Source of the DNA: Synechococcales cyanobacterium bin31.maxbin.ball.101
GTDB lineage: Bacteria; Cyanobacteriota; Cyanobacteriia; Leptolyngbyales; Leptolyngbyaceae
DNA length: 44,269 nt
Assembly: GCA_013298165.1 (NCBI GenBank)
Contig: JAAFJU010000026.1
Coordinates: 1 to 44,269 of the forward strand
Reading direction: 5' to 3'
Positions 16,084 through 24,296 of this stretch are shown piece by piece (the first letter of the stretch is position 1; each line of letters opens with the position of its first letter). The notes below the pieces were generated by a model. It made no database searches, was not told the origin of the DNA, and saw nothing but the letters and a program-made list of their open reading frames with translations. Made by a program: the position numbers and the translations under genes.

Positions 16084-16881
16084 ATGGCTACTTCAACAGG
16101 CGTTTCGACTTCGACGATCATCAGCAGTAAAGATGCCAACATTTACTACGGCAACTTCCTCGCGGTCCGCGATGTCACAATAGACATCCCCAAAAATTCC
16201 ATCACGGCCTTCATTGGACCTTCAGGCTGCGGCAAAAGTACGGTATTGCGCTGTTTTAACCGTCTCAACGATCTGATCACAAGCTTTAAAATGCGGGGCA
16301 GCATTCACTACCACGGTCAGGATTTGTATTCCCCTGAGATCGATCCCGTCGCCGTCCGTCGCCAGATCGGCATGGTGTTCCAAAAACCCAACCCCTTCCC
16401 CAAGTCCATCTACGACAACATCGCCTTCGGTCCCCGCCTGGTCAAATACAGAGGCAACATGGACGAATTGGTGGAACGATCGCTGCGAGGAGCCGCGCTT
16501 TGGGATGAAGTCAAGGACAAACTGCGCGAAAGTGGTCTCGCCCTGTCCGGTGGTCAGCAGCAGCGGCTTTGTATTGCCCGGGCGATTGCCATGCAGCCCG
16601 ACGTGATCCTAATGGACGAGCCTTGTGCCGCGCTGGATCCGATTTCGACATTGAAAGTGGAAGACTTGCTTCAGGAACTCAAGGAGAAGTACACGATCGT
16701 CATCGTGACGCACAACATGCAGCAGGCGTCCCGCGCCTCGGACTACACAGCCTTCTTTAACGTGGAGCAAACGGAACGGGGACGCACAGGCTATATTGCC
16801 GAATGCGATCGGACCGAGGTGATCTTCCAAAACCCTCAACAGCAAGCGACCCAAGCCTATGTCAGCGGTCGATTTGGCTAA
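16084..16881 (+). CDS. pstB: Phosphate ABC transporter ATPase PstB
   Basis: Cytoplasmic ATPase of the Pst transporter, 265 aa. Walker A is GPSGCGKST (residues 45-53). The Q-loop region is [17 protein letters not shown], the ABC signature LSGGQQQRL, Walker B VILMDEP, the D-loop CAALDP and the H-loop VTHNM. The [10 protein letters not shown] and SDYTAFF segments are specific to PstB. A PhoU gene, often next, is absent; a different family follows. Confidence 0.97.
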   Translation: MATSTGVSTSTIISSKDANIYYGNFLAVRDVTIDIPKNSITAFIGPSGCGKSTVLRCFNRLNDLITSFKMRGSIHYHGQDLYSPEIDPVAVRRQIGMVFQKPNPFPKSIYDNIAFGPRLVKYRGNMDELVERSLRGAALWDEVKDKLRESGLALSGGQQQRLCIARAIAMQPDVILMDEPCAALDPISTLKVEDLLQELKEKYTIVIVTHNMQQASRASDYTAFFNVEQTERGRTGYIAECDRTEVIFQNPQQQATQAYVSGRFG

Positions 16882-16949
16882 ACGAGAGCTTGAGGCTATC
16901 TTGAACATATAGGCTAGCCCTATCAAACTCTAGCGTTTAGGACGAATGG

Positions 16950-17453
16950 ATGACCGTTGTTGCTGCCAGAAAGTATTCCGATCGCATTGAATTTGCGGCG
17001 GATTCCATTGTGACGCGGGGATCGACCCAGATCACCGATCGCTCGATCGCTTCTCCAAAACTGTTTCAGCAGAATGGTCTGACGATCGGGCTGACGGGGG
17101 CGTTGGCTGAAGGCTCCCTCATGCAGATCTTCACCCGAAACCACAAGCCTGCTTCGGCGACGCTGGAAGGGGTGATCGACTTTTTGTTTGAGTTTGAGGG
17201 ATGGGTGCGGAATCGGGATACGGCCTTTACGATCGACAATGCCTATTTGATTGGCTTTGAGGGCAAGTTGTTTCGGACTTATCCTCGGTTTGACGTATTT
17301 GAAGTGTCGGAGTTCGATGCGATCGGTGCAGGCCAAGATTTTGCGATTACGGCCATGCACTTGGAGAAAACGCCCACGGAAGCTGTGAGTATTGCTTGTG
17401 TACTGTCGGTGTGGTGTAGTTTGCCTGTGAGTACGATCGTGCTGAATCATTAA
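16950..17453 (+). CDS. HslV-like Ntn-hydrolase (proteasome-type) protein
   Basis: The 167-aa protein starts M-T-VVAARKYSDRIEFAADS and resembles HslV/proteasome beta subunits: after Met removal Thr2 would be the N-terminal nucleophile, and the GLTIGLTGAL strand follows at about 45. Near the C-terminus a helix resembling HslV's appears (AIGAGQDFAITAMHLEKTPTEAVSIAC). It lacks an adjacent hslU unfoldase, so it is not the canonical HslVU protease; an orphan self-assembling Ntn hydrolase is more likely. It begins 69 bases after pstB and may be read through from it. The long antisense ORF over it is a shadow. Confidence 0.75.
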   Translation: MTVVAARKYSDRIEFAADSIVTRGSTQITDRSIASPKLFQQNGLTIGLTGALAEGSLMQIFTRNHKPASATLEGVIDFLFEFEGWVRNRDTAFTIDNAYLIGFEGKLFRTYPRFDVFEVSEFDAIGAGQDFAITAMHLEKTPTEAVSIACVLSVWCSLPVSTIVLNH

Positions 17454-17503
17454 ATGGACGCTCAAGCTACAATTAAAATCGTTCATTAGTGATGGATTGG
17501 AGT

Positions 17504-17758
17504 ATGACACTGACACTCAGTCTTCCTCCCGATATTGAACTCCTCTTAACACAGCGGGCAGAAAGATCAGGGCAAGATCTCTCTAGTCTTGCGATTGCCC
17601 TTCTATCGATCGGTCTTAGTTCTGAAGGGGACGATTTTTTTGCGGCGGTGGATGGCATTCAAAGGGGATTAGATGATTTCGAACAAGGTCAATTTTCTAG
17701 TCTTGAGGATTTTGTCACTGAACAAAATCAGAAATATGGACTCCAACTTGAACCATGA
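17504..17758 (+). CDS. Antitoxin of a ParDE/RelBE-type system
   Basis: Small protein of about 84 aa starting MTLTLSLPPDIELLL, a strand-helix start like ribbon-helix-helix antitoxins, followed by RAERSGQDLSSLAIALLS and an acidic C-terminus (DGIQRGLDDFEQGQFSSLEDFVTEQ) that would wrap the toxin. Alternative starts at GTG 17489 and ATG 17492 add a few residues. Its stop overlaps the toxin start by four bases (ATGA), the classic toxin-antitoxin layout. Such antitoxins normally autorepress the pair. Confidence 0.8.
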   Translation: MTLTLSLPPDIELLLTQRAERSGQDLSSLAIALLSIGLSSEGDDFFAAVDGIQRGLDDFEQGQFSSLEDFVTEQNQKYGLQLEP

Positions 17759-18096
17759 CTTACCGGATTGATTTTTCCAGCGTCGCCAAAGCAGAAGCGG
17801 ATGCGGCATTTTTATATTTTTCCCAGTACACCACGCCAGAGCGTTCTCAGTCTTGGTATCAAGGATTGATTAAGGCAATTTCTTCATTACAAGAAATGCC
17901 TCGACGTTGCCCGATCGCTCGTGAAAACGTACTCTTCAGCCAAGAAATCCGTCAATTGCTCTATGGTCGTGGAAAGGCAACCTATCGAATTTTGTTTACG
18001 GTTTTGGATGACCAAGTCACGCCGACCGTTCGAGTTCTTCATGTTCGTCATGCTGTTCAAAAGGCAATCGGAGAATCAGTGGATGATGAAGAATGA
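17755..18096 (+). CDS. ParE/RelE-family toxin
   Basis: Protein of 113 aa with the ParE/RelE fold order: initial strand YRIDFSSVAKAEAD, helix-rich AFLYFSQYTTPERSQSWYQGLIKAISSL, then PRRCPIARENVLFSQEIRQLLYGRGKATYRILFTV, ending with VRVLHVRHAVQKA. The QEIRQLLYG and YRILFTV segments are characteristic. ParE toxins poison gyrase and RelE toxins cleave mRNA; the sequence does not decide which. Translational coupling to the antitoxin is evident from the ATGA overlap. Confidence 0.85.
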   Translation: MTYRIDFSSVAKAEADAAFLYFSQYTTPERSQSWYQGLIKAISSLQEMPRRCPIARENVLFSQEIRQLLYGRGKATYRILFTVLDDQVTPTVRVLHVRHAVQKAIGESVDDEE

Positions 18097-18147
18097 AAGG
18101 CGATCGACTACAGATGTTATGAAACCTTAGGTCGATCACCTCCTAAC

Positions 18148-19029
18148 TCACTTCACTCGATTTTTCACATAGCGCTTGAAGAAGCCAAAGGCCATATCCC
18201 AGGATTCCATGGCTGCCGCTTCGTTGTAGGTCGATCGGGCGTCATTCATAAAGCCATGCTGCGTATTCGGCACCACAGAGAGAATATAGCGCTTACGACT
18301 GTCCGACATCGCCTGCGTAATCCGAGCATGTTCCGCCCCATTAATATATTCATCCTCCGCACTATAAATAAACATCACAGGCGCTTTAATCTGTGGGACT
18401 AACGGCAATAGTGAAGCCCGACCCAACGGATCCGGAGCCGACGCAATCCCTCCCCCGTAAAAACAGACCGCACTATGGATCCGATCGGCAAAGGCTGCCG
18501 CAATCAAAAACGCATAGCGTCCGCCCATGCAGAAGCCCACCGTACCCACCGCATCCGATCGCATCGTGGTCTGCTGGCCAATAAAATCTAGCGTCTGGCC
18601 AAACCGCTTCGTCACAACGTCATCCTTCAGCGTCTTCAGTTTCGCGACCGCATCCCCAACCTTGTCGTAGCCAAACACGGCACCGTCGTAAATATCGGGG
18701 GCGATCGCCGCATAGCCATAGTTGGCATAGAGATCACAAACGCCCTTGATCTGATCATTCAACCCAAAGGCTTCCATGATCACCAGCACCGTCGGGAACG
18801 GGCCTTTGCCCTCCTTCGGTAATACTTGATAGCCCTTCAAACCTGGAGCGATCGTCACCATCTGACCGCGCAGAGCCTTGGGATTTGACTTGGGCATCAC
18901 CATCGGTGGCTTAGGCGAGGACATCGGCTTGGGGACAACCGACTTATCTGCGATCGCAGGACCGATCGATTGGACGATCGCGCCGCCCGTCAAAAGTCCG
19001 GTTCCGATCAATAAATTCCGTCGTTTCAT
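18148..19029 (-). CDS. Exported dienelactone hydrolase family protein
   Basis: Alpha/beta hydrolase of 293 aa. The N-terminus MKRRNLLIGTGLLTGGAIVQSIGPAIA is a probable Tat signal (twin Arg followed by a hydrophobic core). After a Pro-rich tether the dienelactone-hydrolase core begins at about residue 56. The triad is visible: Cys167 in GFCMGG, Asp226 in YSAEDEY and His258 in TQHGF, with Glu86 in MEAFGLND as in the family. The substrate is unknown. The ATG has GGAG at suitable distance. Confidence 0.9.
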   Translation of the reverse strand: MKRRNLLIGTGLLTGGAIVQSIGPAIADKSVVPKPMSSPKPPMVMPKSNPKALRGQMVTIAPGLKGYQVLPKEGKGPFPTVLVIMEAFGLNDQIKGVCDLYANYGYAAIAPDIYDGAVFGYDKVGDAVAKLKTLKDDVVTKRFGQTLDFIGQQTTMRSDAVGTVGFCMGGRYAFLIAAAFADRIHSAVCFYGGGIASAPDPLGRASLLPLVPQIKAPVMFIYSAEDEYINGAEHARITQAMSDSRKRYILSVVPNTQHGFMNDARSTYNEAAAMESWDMAFGFFKRYVKNRVK

Positions 19030-19177
19030 AGGTAAGATCTCCAGAGGCGTCCGATCGCAATGCCTCTAAGCCTACACAAGATCTCAAAGGGGGATCAGCA
19101 AAATAAAATATAGGCTATAGTAAAGAAACAAATATTAACAAATGTAAACACTCTTAAGATTCTCTCCACAACATCCC

Positions 19178-19495
19178 ATGTTTAACTCCCCCCTTCCCGC
19201 AGAACCTGAGTTGCTCAGGGCGCTCCTTGAGCCGCTCCTCGATGATTTTCAATACTGGTTTGGCCGATCGCAGGCGCTGCTGGAAAGTGAACGCCTCACA
19301 TTTCTGACAGAGTCTGAACAGCAAGAAATGCTGGAGCGGGTCCTGGAATCAAAACAATCGGTCAGCGTCATGCAGTCTCTGTTGACGGCGACGGACGGGC
19401 AGGTGGGAGTCGATATGCAGGTCTTAATGGGCTGGCACAAGCTGGTTCATGAATGCTGGGGACTGAGCACGAGATATCGTCAATCTCAACAGTAG
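19178..19495 (+). CDS. DUF2605 domain protein
   Basis: Cyanobacteria-specific 105-aa protein; family DUF2605, role unknown. The diagnostic stretch LLRALLEPLLDDFQYWFGRSQALLE (about 12-36) is followed by ATDGQVGVDMQVLMGWHKLVHECW. All-helical, soluble, no signal. The next gene is a DUF2973 protein; I recall the two families as frequent neighbours in cyanobacterial genomes, which suggests a shared function. Confidence 0.85.
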   Translation: MFNSPLPAEPELLRALLEPLLDDFQYWFGRSQALLESERLTFLTESEQQEMLERVLESKQSVSVMQSLLTATDGQVGVDMQVLMGWHKLVHECWGLSTRYRQSQQ

Positions 19496-19638
19496 TTTTC
19501 ACCCCTCCAGAACAACAGATACAACTACAGATTTTCAGAGTCCTCTCGTGTGAAATTTTCAAGAGATTTTAGACACGAATTCTGCAAAATCTGCGACACT
19601 AAGTACACAGATGCAATTTAAAGGATATCGGGCTGTCT

Positions 19639-19959
19639 ATGTGGCTCCACATTATCTATACTCTGGCGTTTACAACGATCGCAATTTTAGCGATCGGCAA
19701 TTTGATTCGTAGCATTCTGACATTGGGAGCCGAAGCGACTCGGCCTATTTCTCCAAGAGGCGGTCAGTACGGCAATGGCATGAGCCGTCGCGCTTCACCG
19801 CAGCATCCTGAAATGTTGGATGAAGACGGTCGTGTGATTAATGAACCGCTTCTGGTGATGCGATCGATGACGGTAGAGGATGCTCGCGAGCGATTGGATG
19901 CGATTTACCGATCTTCACCGGGTGGGGAATCTGGTGCTTCGGAGAATGAAACCAATTGA
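19639..19959 (+). CDS. DUF2973 membrane-anchored protein
   Basis: Protein of 106 aa with one N-terminal transmembrane helix (MWLHIIYTLAFTTIAILAIGNLI) and a cytoplasmic tail. The tail has the DUF2973 signature HPEMLDEDGRVINEPLLVMRSMTVEDARERLDAIY. The linker (RPISPRGGQYGNGMSRR) is basic and flexible. Function unknown; it probably works with the DUF2605 protein upstream. A 143-base gap separates the two, with an imperfect TCGTGT/ACACGA inverted repeat. Confidence 0.85.
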   Translation: MWLHIIYTLAFTTIAILAIGNLIRSILTLGAEATRPISPRGGQYGNGMSRRASPQHPEMLDEDGRVINEPLLVMRSMTVEDARERLDAIYRSSPGGESGASENETN

Positions 19960-19994
19960 TAGCATTTTGGTAGCTGCCATTCCCCACTACCGAC

Positions 19995-21314
19995 ATGTCT
20001 CAATCCTCTCCCGACCCATCCGACAAACCCGATAATCGTCCCAGTTCTGGCTTTTCGTTTAAGTTGCCAGACCTTAAAGTCCCGGAGCTAAAATTTCCGG
20101 ATTTAAAACTTCCGGACCTAAAACTTCCAGATGCGAAACTTCCAGATGTCAAATTCCCAGGTATTCCTCCAGGACCTTGGGCAGACTGGTTTCGGGTGGA
20201 TGAAGTGAAACTGCGGGACATCTTGCAACAGGTCCGATCGGGCCTGCCCACCACCGAAGCGTTGCTCATTGGTAAGCCGCAGTCGGGGAAAAGTTCGATC
20301 GTGCGTGGACTGACGGGCGTATCCGGTGACATTATTGGACCGGGTTTTCGACCCCACACGCAGCACACCGCTCGCTATGCCTACCCCAACGACGACCTGC
20401 CCTTGTTGCAGTTTGTTGATACGGTAGGCTTGGGGGATGGTCAGCAAGAAACCCAACAGGTCACGCAAGAGTTAGCGGAGATTTTAAATCAGGCGCAGAC
20501 TGCAAGACTGATCATATGGACTGTCAAGGTCACAGACTTCGCCACAGCCTCGCTCAAACAAATCGCTCAGGATTTACGATCGCGCTACCCTCAAGTGCCC
20601 TGTCTCCTGGCGATCACCTGTCTGCACGAACTATACGAAGCCCAAATCACCGATCATCCCGAATATCCGCCGACCGGAAATACGATCGATCGGGCCGTCG
20701 CTCAGATCAAACAAGATTTTGCCGGACTTTATGACCAAGTGGTTTTGTTGGATTTCACCTTAGAAGAAGACGAGTTTTCGCCTTTGTTTTACGGCTTGGA
20801 AGCTTTTAGTGGGGCGATCGAAACCCTGTTGCCTGAGGCTGAAGCGAGAACCATTGCTCAATTAGTCACCGATCGGGATTTAACAGCTCCGGTGGGGGAT
20901 CTGTACCGATCGGTGGGGCGACGGGTGATGTTGCCCTTTGCGATCGCAGCAGGAACCTGTGCAGCAGTGCCGTTGCCCTTGGCGACAATGCCTGTACTGA
21001 CGGGCATTCAGATTTCAATGGTGACGGCCCTCGGGAAACTTTATGGGCGCGTTTTGACGCCAGCGCAGGCGGGAGGACTGGTGAGTACGATCGCGGGTGG
21101 ATTTGTGGCGCAGACGATCGGACGAGAATTGGTAAAGCTGATTCCAGGCTTTGGCAGTGTGATTGCAGCGTCTTGGGCCACGGCTTATACCTGGGCACTG
21201 GGTGAAGCGGCCTGTGTGTATTTCGGCGATTTGATGGGTGGCAAGACACCAGATTCAAAACGAATTCAGGAATTAATGCGAGATTCGTTTGAAGAAGCGA
21301 AGTCTAGGCTGTAG
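19995..21314 (+). CDS. GTPase with N-terminal PDLK repeats and C-terminal DUF697-like membrane domain
   Basis: Protein of 439 aa. Residues 24-53 are six pentapeptides of the form (L/V/F)P(D/E)xK, followed by a Pro-rich hinge. The G domain has a P-loop GKPQSGKSS (93-101) and switch II FVDTVGLGDG (140-149). The expected NKxD motif is replaced by AITCLHEL, so guanine specificity is uncertain. The C-terminal part (about 295-420) is hydrophobic (VMLPFAIAAGTCAAVPLPLATMPVLTGIQISMV; LVKLIPGFGSVIAASWATAYTW) as in DUF697/YcjF-type GTPases, implying membrane association. It starts 35 bases after the DUF2973 gene, so co-transcription is likely. Confidence 0.85.
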   Translation: MSQSSPDPSDKPDNRPSSGFSFKLPDLKVPELKFPDLKLPDLKLPDAKLPDVKFPGIPPGPWADWFRVDEVKLRDILQQVRSGLPTTEALLIGKPQSGKSSIVRGLTGVSGDIIGPGFRPHTQHTARYAYPNDDLPLLQFVDTVGLGDGQQETQQVTQELAEILNQAQTARLIIWTVKVTDFATASLKQIAQDLRSRYPQVPCLLAITCLHELYEAQITDHPEYPPTGNTIDRAVAQIKQDFAGLYDQVVLLDFTLEEDEFSPLFYGLEAFSGAIETLLPEAEARTIAQLVTDRDLTAPVGDLYRSVGRRVMLPFAIAAGTCAAVPLPLATMPVLTGIQISMVTALGKLYGRVLTPAQAGGLVSTIAGGFVAQTIGRELVKLIPGFGSVIAASWATAYTWALGEAACVYFGDLMGGKTPDSKRIQELMRDSFEEAKSRL

Positions 21315-21362
21315 GCCCATTGATTGCCTCCTGGAATGGGAATCTCCCTTAATCCACAGAAC

Positions 21363-21480
21363 CCGATCCCCCTCAATCCCCCTTTTTAAGGGGGACTTTG
21401 AGAAAAACAGGACTTTGAAAAAAGAGGCGATCGTTCATTCAATCCAGTTCCCCCTTTTTAAGGGGGCTAGGGGGATCGGG
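21363..21480. repeat. Inverted pair of C5TTTTTAAG5 palindromes (family C)
   Basis: Left copy 21363-21397 and right copy 21447-21480. Each has an inner hairpin (CCCCCTTTTTAAGGGGG) plus an outer CCGATCCCCCT / AGGGGGATCGG segment, so the copies also pair with one another. They lie between the convergent GTPase and ebsA genes and could terminate both transcripts. Confidence 0.9.
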
Positions 21481-21517
21481 CCTCGTAGAACCAACACAAC
21501 GATTATCCAACCGTCTT

Positions 21518-21910
21518 CTAGGAAACAGCCTGCTGCTCATCCAATCGGAGCAAACGACGGTAGAAGGTTTGGGAGAAGTCGGAGACTCGGCTGCGACGGA
21601 AGGTGAAAATCACGTCGATCAGGAAGTCTACAAACTCAAAGTTCGCCAACATGACTTCATAGCTTAAGTCCGCATTTCCATCGAACTGAATCCGGCAGCG
21701 ACAGAGATCCGCTGGCAGGTTGGAAACGTTCCAGGTTGCGATGAAGGGAATGCTCTCCCCGCCTTCAATGTTGCGCTGGCCTTCGAGACTGCCCCGCTGG
21801 TACAAGCTGATGGCAAACGGTAGGATTTGCTTTTTGCTCTGCTGGGGATAGTAGGGCGCGTAGACGCCACATTGAGGAGCGGGAGCGGGTTGGAGCTTTT
21901 CAATAGACAT
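21518..21910 (-). CDS. ebsA: EbsA-like type IV pilus/secretion-associated protein
   Basis: Cyanobacteria-specific 130-aa protein. The sequence pattern MSIEKLQPAPAPQ, then YAPYYPQQSKK, FAISLYQRGSLEGQRNIEGG, IPFIATWNVSNLPADL and CRIQFDGNADLSYEV fits my memory of EbsA, described in Synechococcus as an essential self-suppressor of biofilm formation working with the type IV pilus/secretion machinery. No signal or membrane helix. The call rests on recognition of the family pattern only. No pilus gene lies in this window. The gene is downstream of, and in the same direction as, the 22-24 kb GTPase. Confidence 0.65.
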   Translation of the reverse strand: MSIEKLQPAPAPQCGVYAPYYPQQSKKQILPFAISLYQRGSLEGQRNIEGGESIPFIATWNVSNLPADLCRCRIQFDGNADLSYEVMLANFEFVDFLIDVIFTFRRSRVSDFSQTFYRRLLRLDEQQAVS

Positions 21911-22082
21911 GGATTTTTAGGTGGTTTTGCAACTGACTCAGTAGGTTAGACGGAATCGAGTTTTGGGTAGGTAGCGTTAGGCGAATCAAGCGGACGCTTC
22001 ATTCTTTATGGTTCCCCGATCGGTGAAACACCTCTACATTAAAACGCGAGTCACGGAATCAGAATTTATTTTCTGGATTTAT

Positions 22083-24101
22083 TTATGAATCTGCTTCTGG
22101 TAAAGTCCCGGAGATCCAGTATTCAACGATCGCCTGCCCAAACCTCCAAGCATTGCGATCGGGCGGTCCTGTCACATCTAGGAGTGAATTCAGTAAAGGC
22201 CGTAGGTCAGAGGCTAGAAGATTGCCAGCAAGATTACCAGCGAGATTGCCAGCGGCTTCAGGTTTTAGCAGAACAAACAATTCGTAGGCCATTTGCACTT
22301 TCCCCAGTACCAGCGGCAGGTGTTCTAGGGGAACTTGAGTGGCCAGTAAAGCTCCAAGCGCAGGCGATCCTGTCGTCAGATTGGATAGGAAATTCAGAAT
22401 TGGGGTTTTGAGCAAGGCGGTGAGTCCTTGGGTGGTGGTCATCTGGAAGCAGTAGCGATCGATGATCTGGGCGGCGGCGATCGTCTGGGCTTCTTGACTA
22501 TTGAGGAACCGGGCCATGCGATCGCGCTGGGCGGGCGGCAGGATGTCCATGAGGGCTAGGGATAGTTCGTTGACGCCCCAGGCATGGCGATCGATAGTCT
22601 CAGATTGATTCCAGGTCACGAGGGGGAGCGTTTTGAAATCTGGAGGGAATAGTGCGGCGCGGTAGTCGATCGCTTCGCGGATGGATTTTTCTTTGGGTCT
22701 GGTGCCGGAACGCCAGTCGTAGGGGGGATCCCATTCCCGGATGGGGCGGAGTCGATCGACTTGGGTGACGATGACGATCGTGGGTAGGTTTGGGAGAGAT
22801 TTAAGAAAGTCCAAGTCCATTTGCAGGGCGGGATCGAGGGCCGGAGTCACGAGGAGTAGGGCATCACAGGTTTTCGCATGGGTCAGAACTTGGTCTGCAA
22901 AGGCGCTGCCGTTGACTTGTTCGTAGCCGGGGGTGTCCCAGAGTTGGAGCTTGTCGCCTAGGGGTGTTTCCCATTGGTAGTTTTGGATTTGGTCGGTGCT
23001 GGGGAGGGCATCGACGATCGCGTTTGGGGATTTGAATAGGGTGTTGATCAGGCTGCTTTTGCCTGCGCCTGTGCGTCCGAGGAGGAGGAGGTTTAGGGGG
23101 GCGGTTTCGATTAGGGCGGCGGGTTGGGCTTGTTGGATGGCCGATCGGAGGGTTTGGGCTTGGGGGTGGCGGGTGGTGGGTGGTGTTCGGGCTTTTGCCG
23201 TGGGCAACGCTTCGCGAACGACTCCGCTCAGCCCACGGGGTTGGTTGGCGGGTGGGGTTTGGGCTTTTGCCGTGGGCAACGCTTCGCGAACGACTCCGCT
23301 CAGCCCACGGAGGGGTGGGGGTGGGGTTATTGAGGTGGGGCTGTAGAGGGCGATCGCTTGTTGGGCTAGGTTGCGTAGGATGGCTTCGCGGAGGAGTTGG
23401 CTGAGGTTGCCGATCAGTTCTTGGTTGGCGCGGGTGGTGAGACCTTTGGTGGCGGTGCGGGTGGCGGCGGCGGCGGGGTTGATCACCCATCTGGCCCATT
23501 GCCAGACTTGCCAGACGGTGCGAGAGCCTTCGGCGACTTTTTGGTACAGTTCATAGCCTTCGTAGGCTTGGCCGATCGTTAGACGGTTGAGAACAGGGCC
23601 TAGTTTTTCCATCCATTGATCCAGGTCATCAATGGTGCCGCGCATCAAGGTATAGGCTTGCGGCACATAGATATTGAGCAAGGGCTGTTTTGCTTCGGGG
23701 GCGTAGATGGTGGCGATCGCACTGATCAACTCCAGACAGCGCGTCCAAAACTGTTGCCAATCCGCCCATATCGGCAAATCCTCCTGCGCTTGATTCAACA
23801 CTCGCAGGAGTTGCGCTTCCGCCCGCATGGTTTTGGAATCACCGACGTGATCACTGCCATCTGCCCCCTCCGGCATCGCGGCGGCAAGTTCTGCCATGGC
23901 CACTTCGATATCGCTGATCATGGGCTTGGTCCATTTCACCAGCAACCAGCGCCAGCCGACGAAGACGAGGCCAACGATCGCCCAAATCCAACTCAAGCCC
24001 CACTGATGAATCTGCATCCCCGCACTGATGAGCAAAAAACTCACCACTAAGACGATCGGGCCGATCAGCACCACCCACTGCCAGTTCTGAAGTTTCACCA
24101 T
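22083..24101 (-). CDS. Large membrane GTPase carrying an in-frame repeat insertion
   Basis: Protein of about 672 aa from ATG 24101 (GTG 24140 adds 13). Two N-terminal transmembrane helices (WVVLIGPIVLVVSFLLISAG; WIWAIVGLVFVGWRWLLV) precede a helical domain of about 200 residues. A Pro-rich linker contains two copies of GLSGVVREALPTAKA. The GTPase domain follows: P-loop LLGRTGAGKSSL, switch II LWDTPGYE and TQVDRL as the NKxD equivalent. The C-terminal helical region includes short AGNL repeats. It resembles cyanobacterial YcjF/DUF697-like GTPases; role unknown. It lies upstream of ebsA on the same strand with a 172-base gap. Confidence 0.85.
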   Translation of the reverse strand: MVKLQNWQWVVLIGPIVLVVSFLLISAGMQIHQWGLSWIWAIVGLVFVGWRWLLVKWTKPMISDIEVAMAELAAAMPEGADGSDHVGDSKTMRAEAQLLRVLNQAQEDLPIWADWQQFWTRCLELISAIATIYAPEAKQPLLNIYVPQAYTLMRGTIDDLDQWMEKLGPVLNRLTIGQAYEGYELYQKVAEGSRTVWQVWQWARWVINPAAAATRTATKGLTTRANQELIGNLSQLLREAILRNLAQQAIALYSPTSITPPPPLRGLSGVVREALPTAKAQTPPANQPRGLSGVVREALPTAKARTPPTTRHPQAQTLRSAIQQAQPAALIETAPLNLLLLGRTGAGKSSLINTLFKSPNAIVDALPSTDQIQNYQWETPLGDKLQLWDTPGYEQVNGSAFADQVLTHAKTCDALLLVTPALDPALQMDLDFLKSLPNLPTIVIVTQVDRLRPIREWDPPYDWRSGTRPKEKSIREAIDYRAALFPPDFKTLPLVTWNQSETIDRHAWGVNELSLALMDILPPAQRDRMARFLNSQEAQTIAAAQIIDRYCFQMTTTQGLTALLKTPILNFLSNLTTGSPALGALLATQVPLEHLPLVLGKVQMAYELFVLLKPEAAGNLAGNLAGNLLASDLRPLLNSLLDVTGPPDRNAWRFGQAIVEYWISGTLPEADS
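23189..23238. repeat. Repeat family B, in-frame copy 1 (50 bp)
   Basis: Identical over 50 bases to 23261-23310. It contains the palindromic core TTCGCGAA and complementary ends (CCGTGGGC / GCCCACGG). On the minus strand it encodes GLSGVVREALPTAKA inside the GTPase linker. Its core also occurs at 11329-11358. Confidence 0.95.
23261..23310. repeat. Repeat family B, in-frame copy 2 (50 bp)
   Basis: Starts exactly 72 bases (24 codons) after copy 1 and is identical to it, so the reading frame is kept. Both copies lie in the low-complexity linker between the helical and GTPase domains. Confidence 0.95.
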
Positions 24102-24203
24102 ATCCCAAGCCCCAATCCTGACTCCAAGCGTCCTATTCACTGCCTAAACACTGTCCTATTCACTGTATCGCAGCCCTCGATTTCGCGACTCCATGAGAGT
24201 CTT

Positions 24204-24254
24204 GTTACATTGCTTTACAAACTCCTTTACAAAACTCAACAATCCTGTTACATT
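24204..24254 (+). promoter_or_regulatory. HLR1-type RpaB binding elements of the hli gene
   Basis: TTTACAAA-CTCC-TTTACAAA (24214-24233) matches exactly the two-repeat, four-base-spaced HLR1 consensus bound by the response regulator RpaB at high-light genes. Extra single units GTTACATT stand at 24204-24211 and 24247-24254. They lie 43-93 bases before the hli start codon. Confidence 0.8.
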
Positions 24255-24296
24255 AGTTAGTAAGAAATCTTTCGCACCCCTCAAAAGGAGACTCCC

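Noticed and set aside
16923..17516. Long minus-strand ORF (197 codons) over 16.9-17.5 kb
   Set aside because: The plus strand encodes a recognisable HslV-like protein and the antitoxin start in the same place. The antisense product is basic, low in hydrophobic periodicity and matches no family I know.
21289..21606. Plus-strand ORF across the 21.3-21.6 kb repeats
   Set aside because: It runs through palindromic repeats and into antisense of ebsA, with no ribosome-binding site and no protein-like composition.
22864..23499. Long Pro/Arg-rich minus-strand ORF in another frame at 22.9-23.5 kb
   Set aside because: It overlaps the GTPase core (P-loop, DTPGYE), which is plainly coding in its own frame. 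The Pro/Arg composition reflects GC-skewed sequence.
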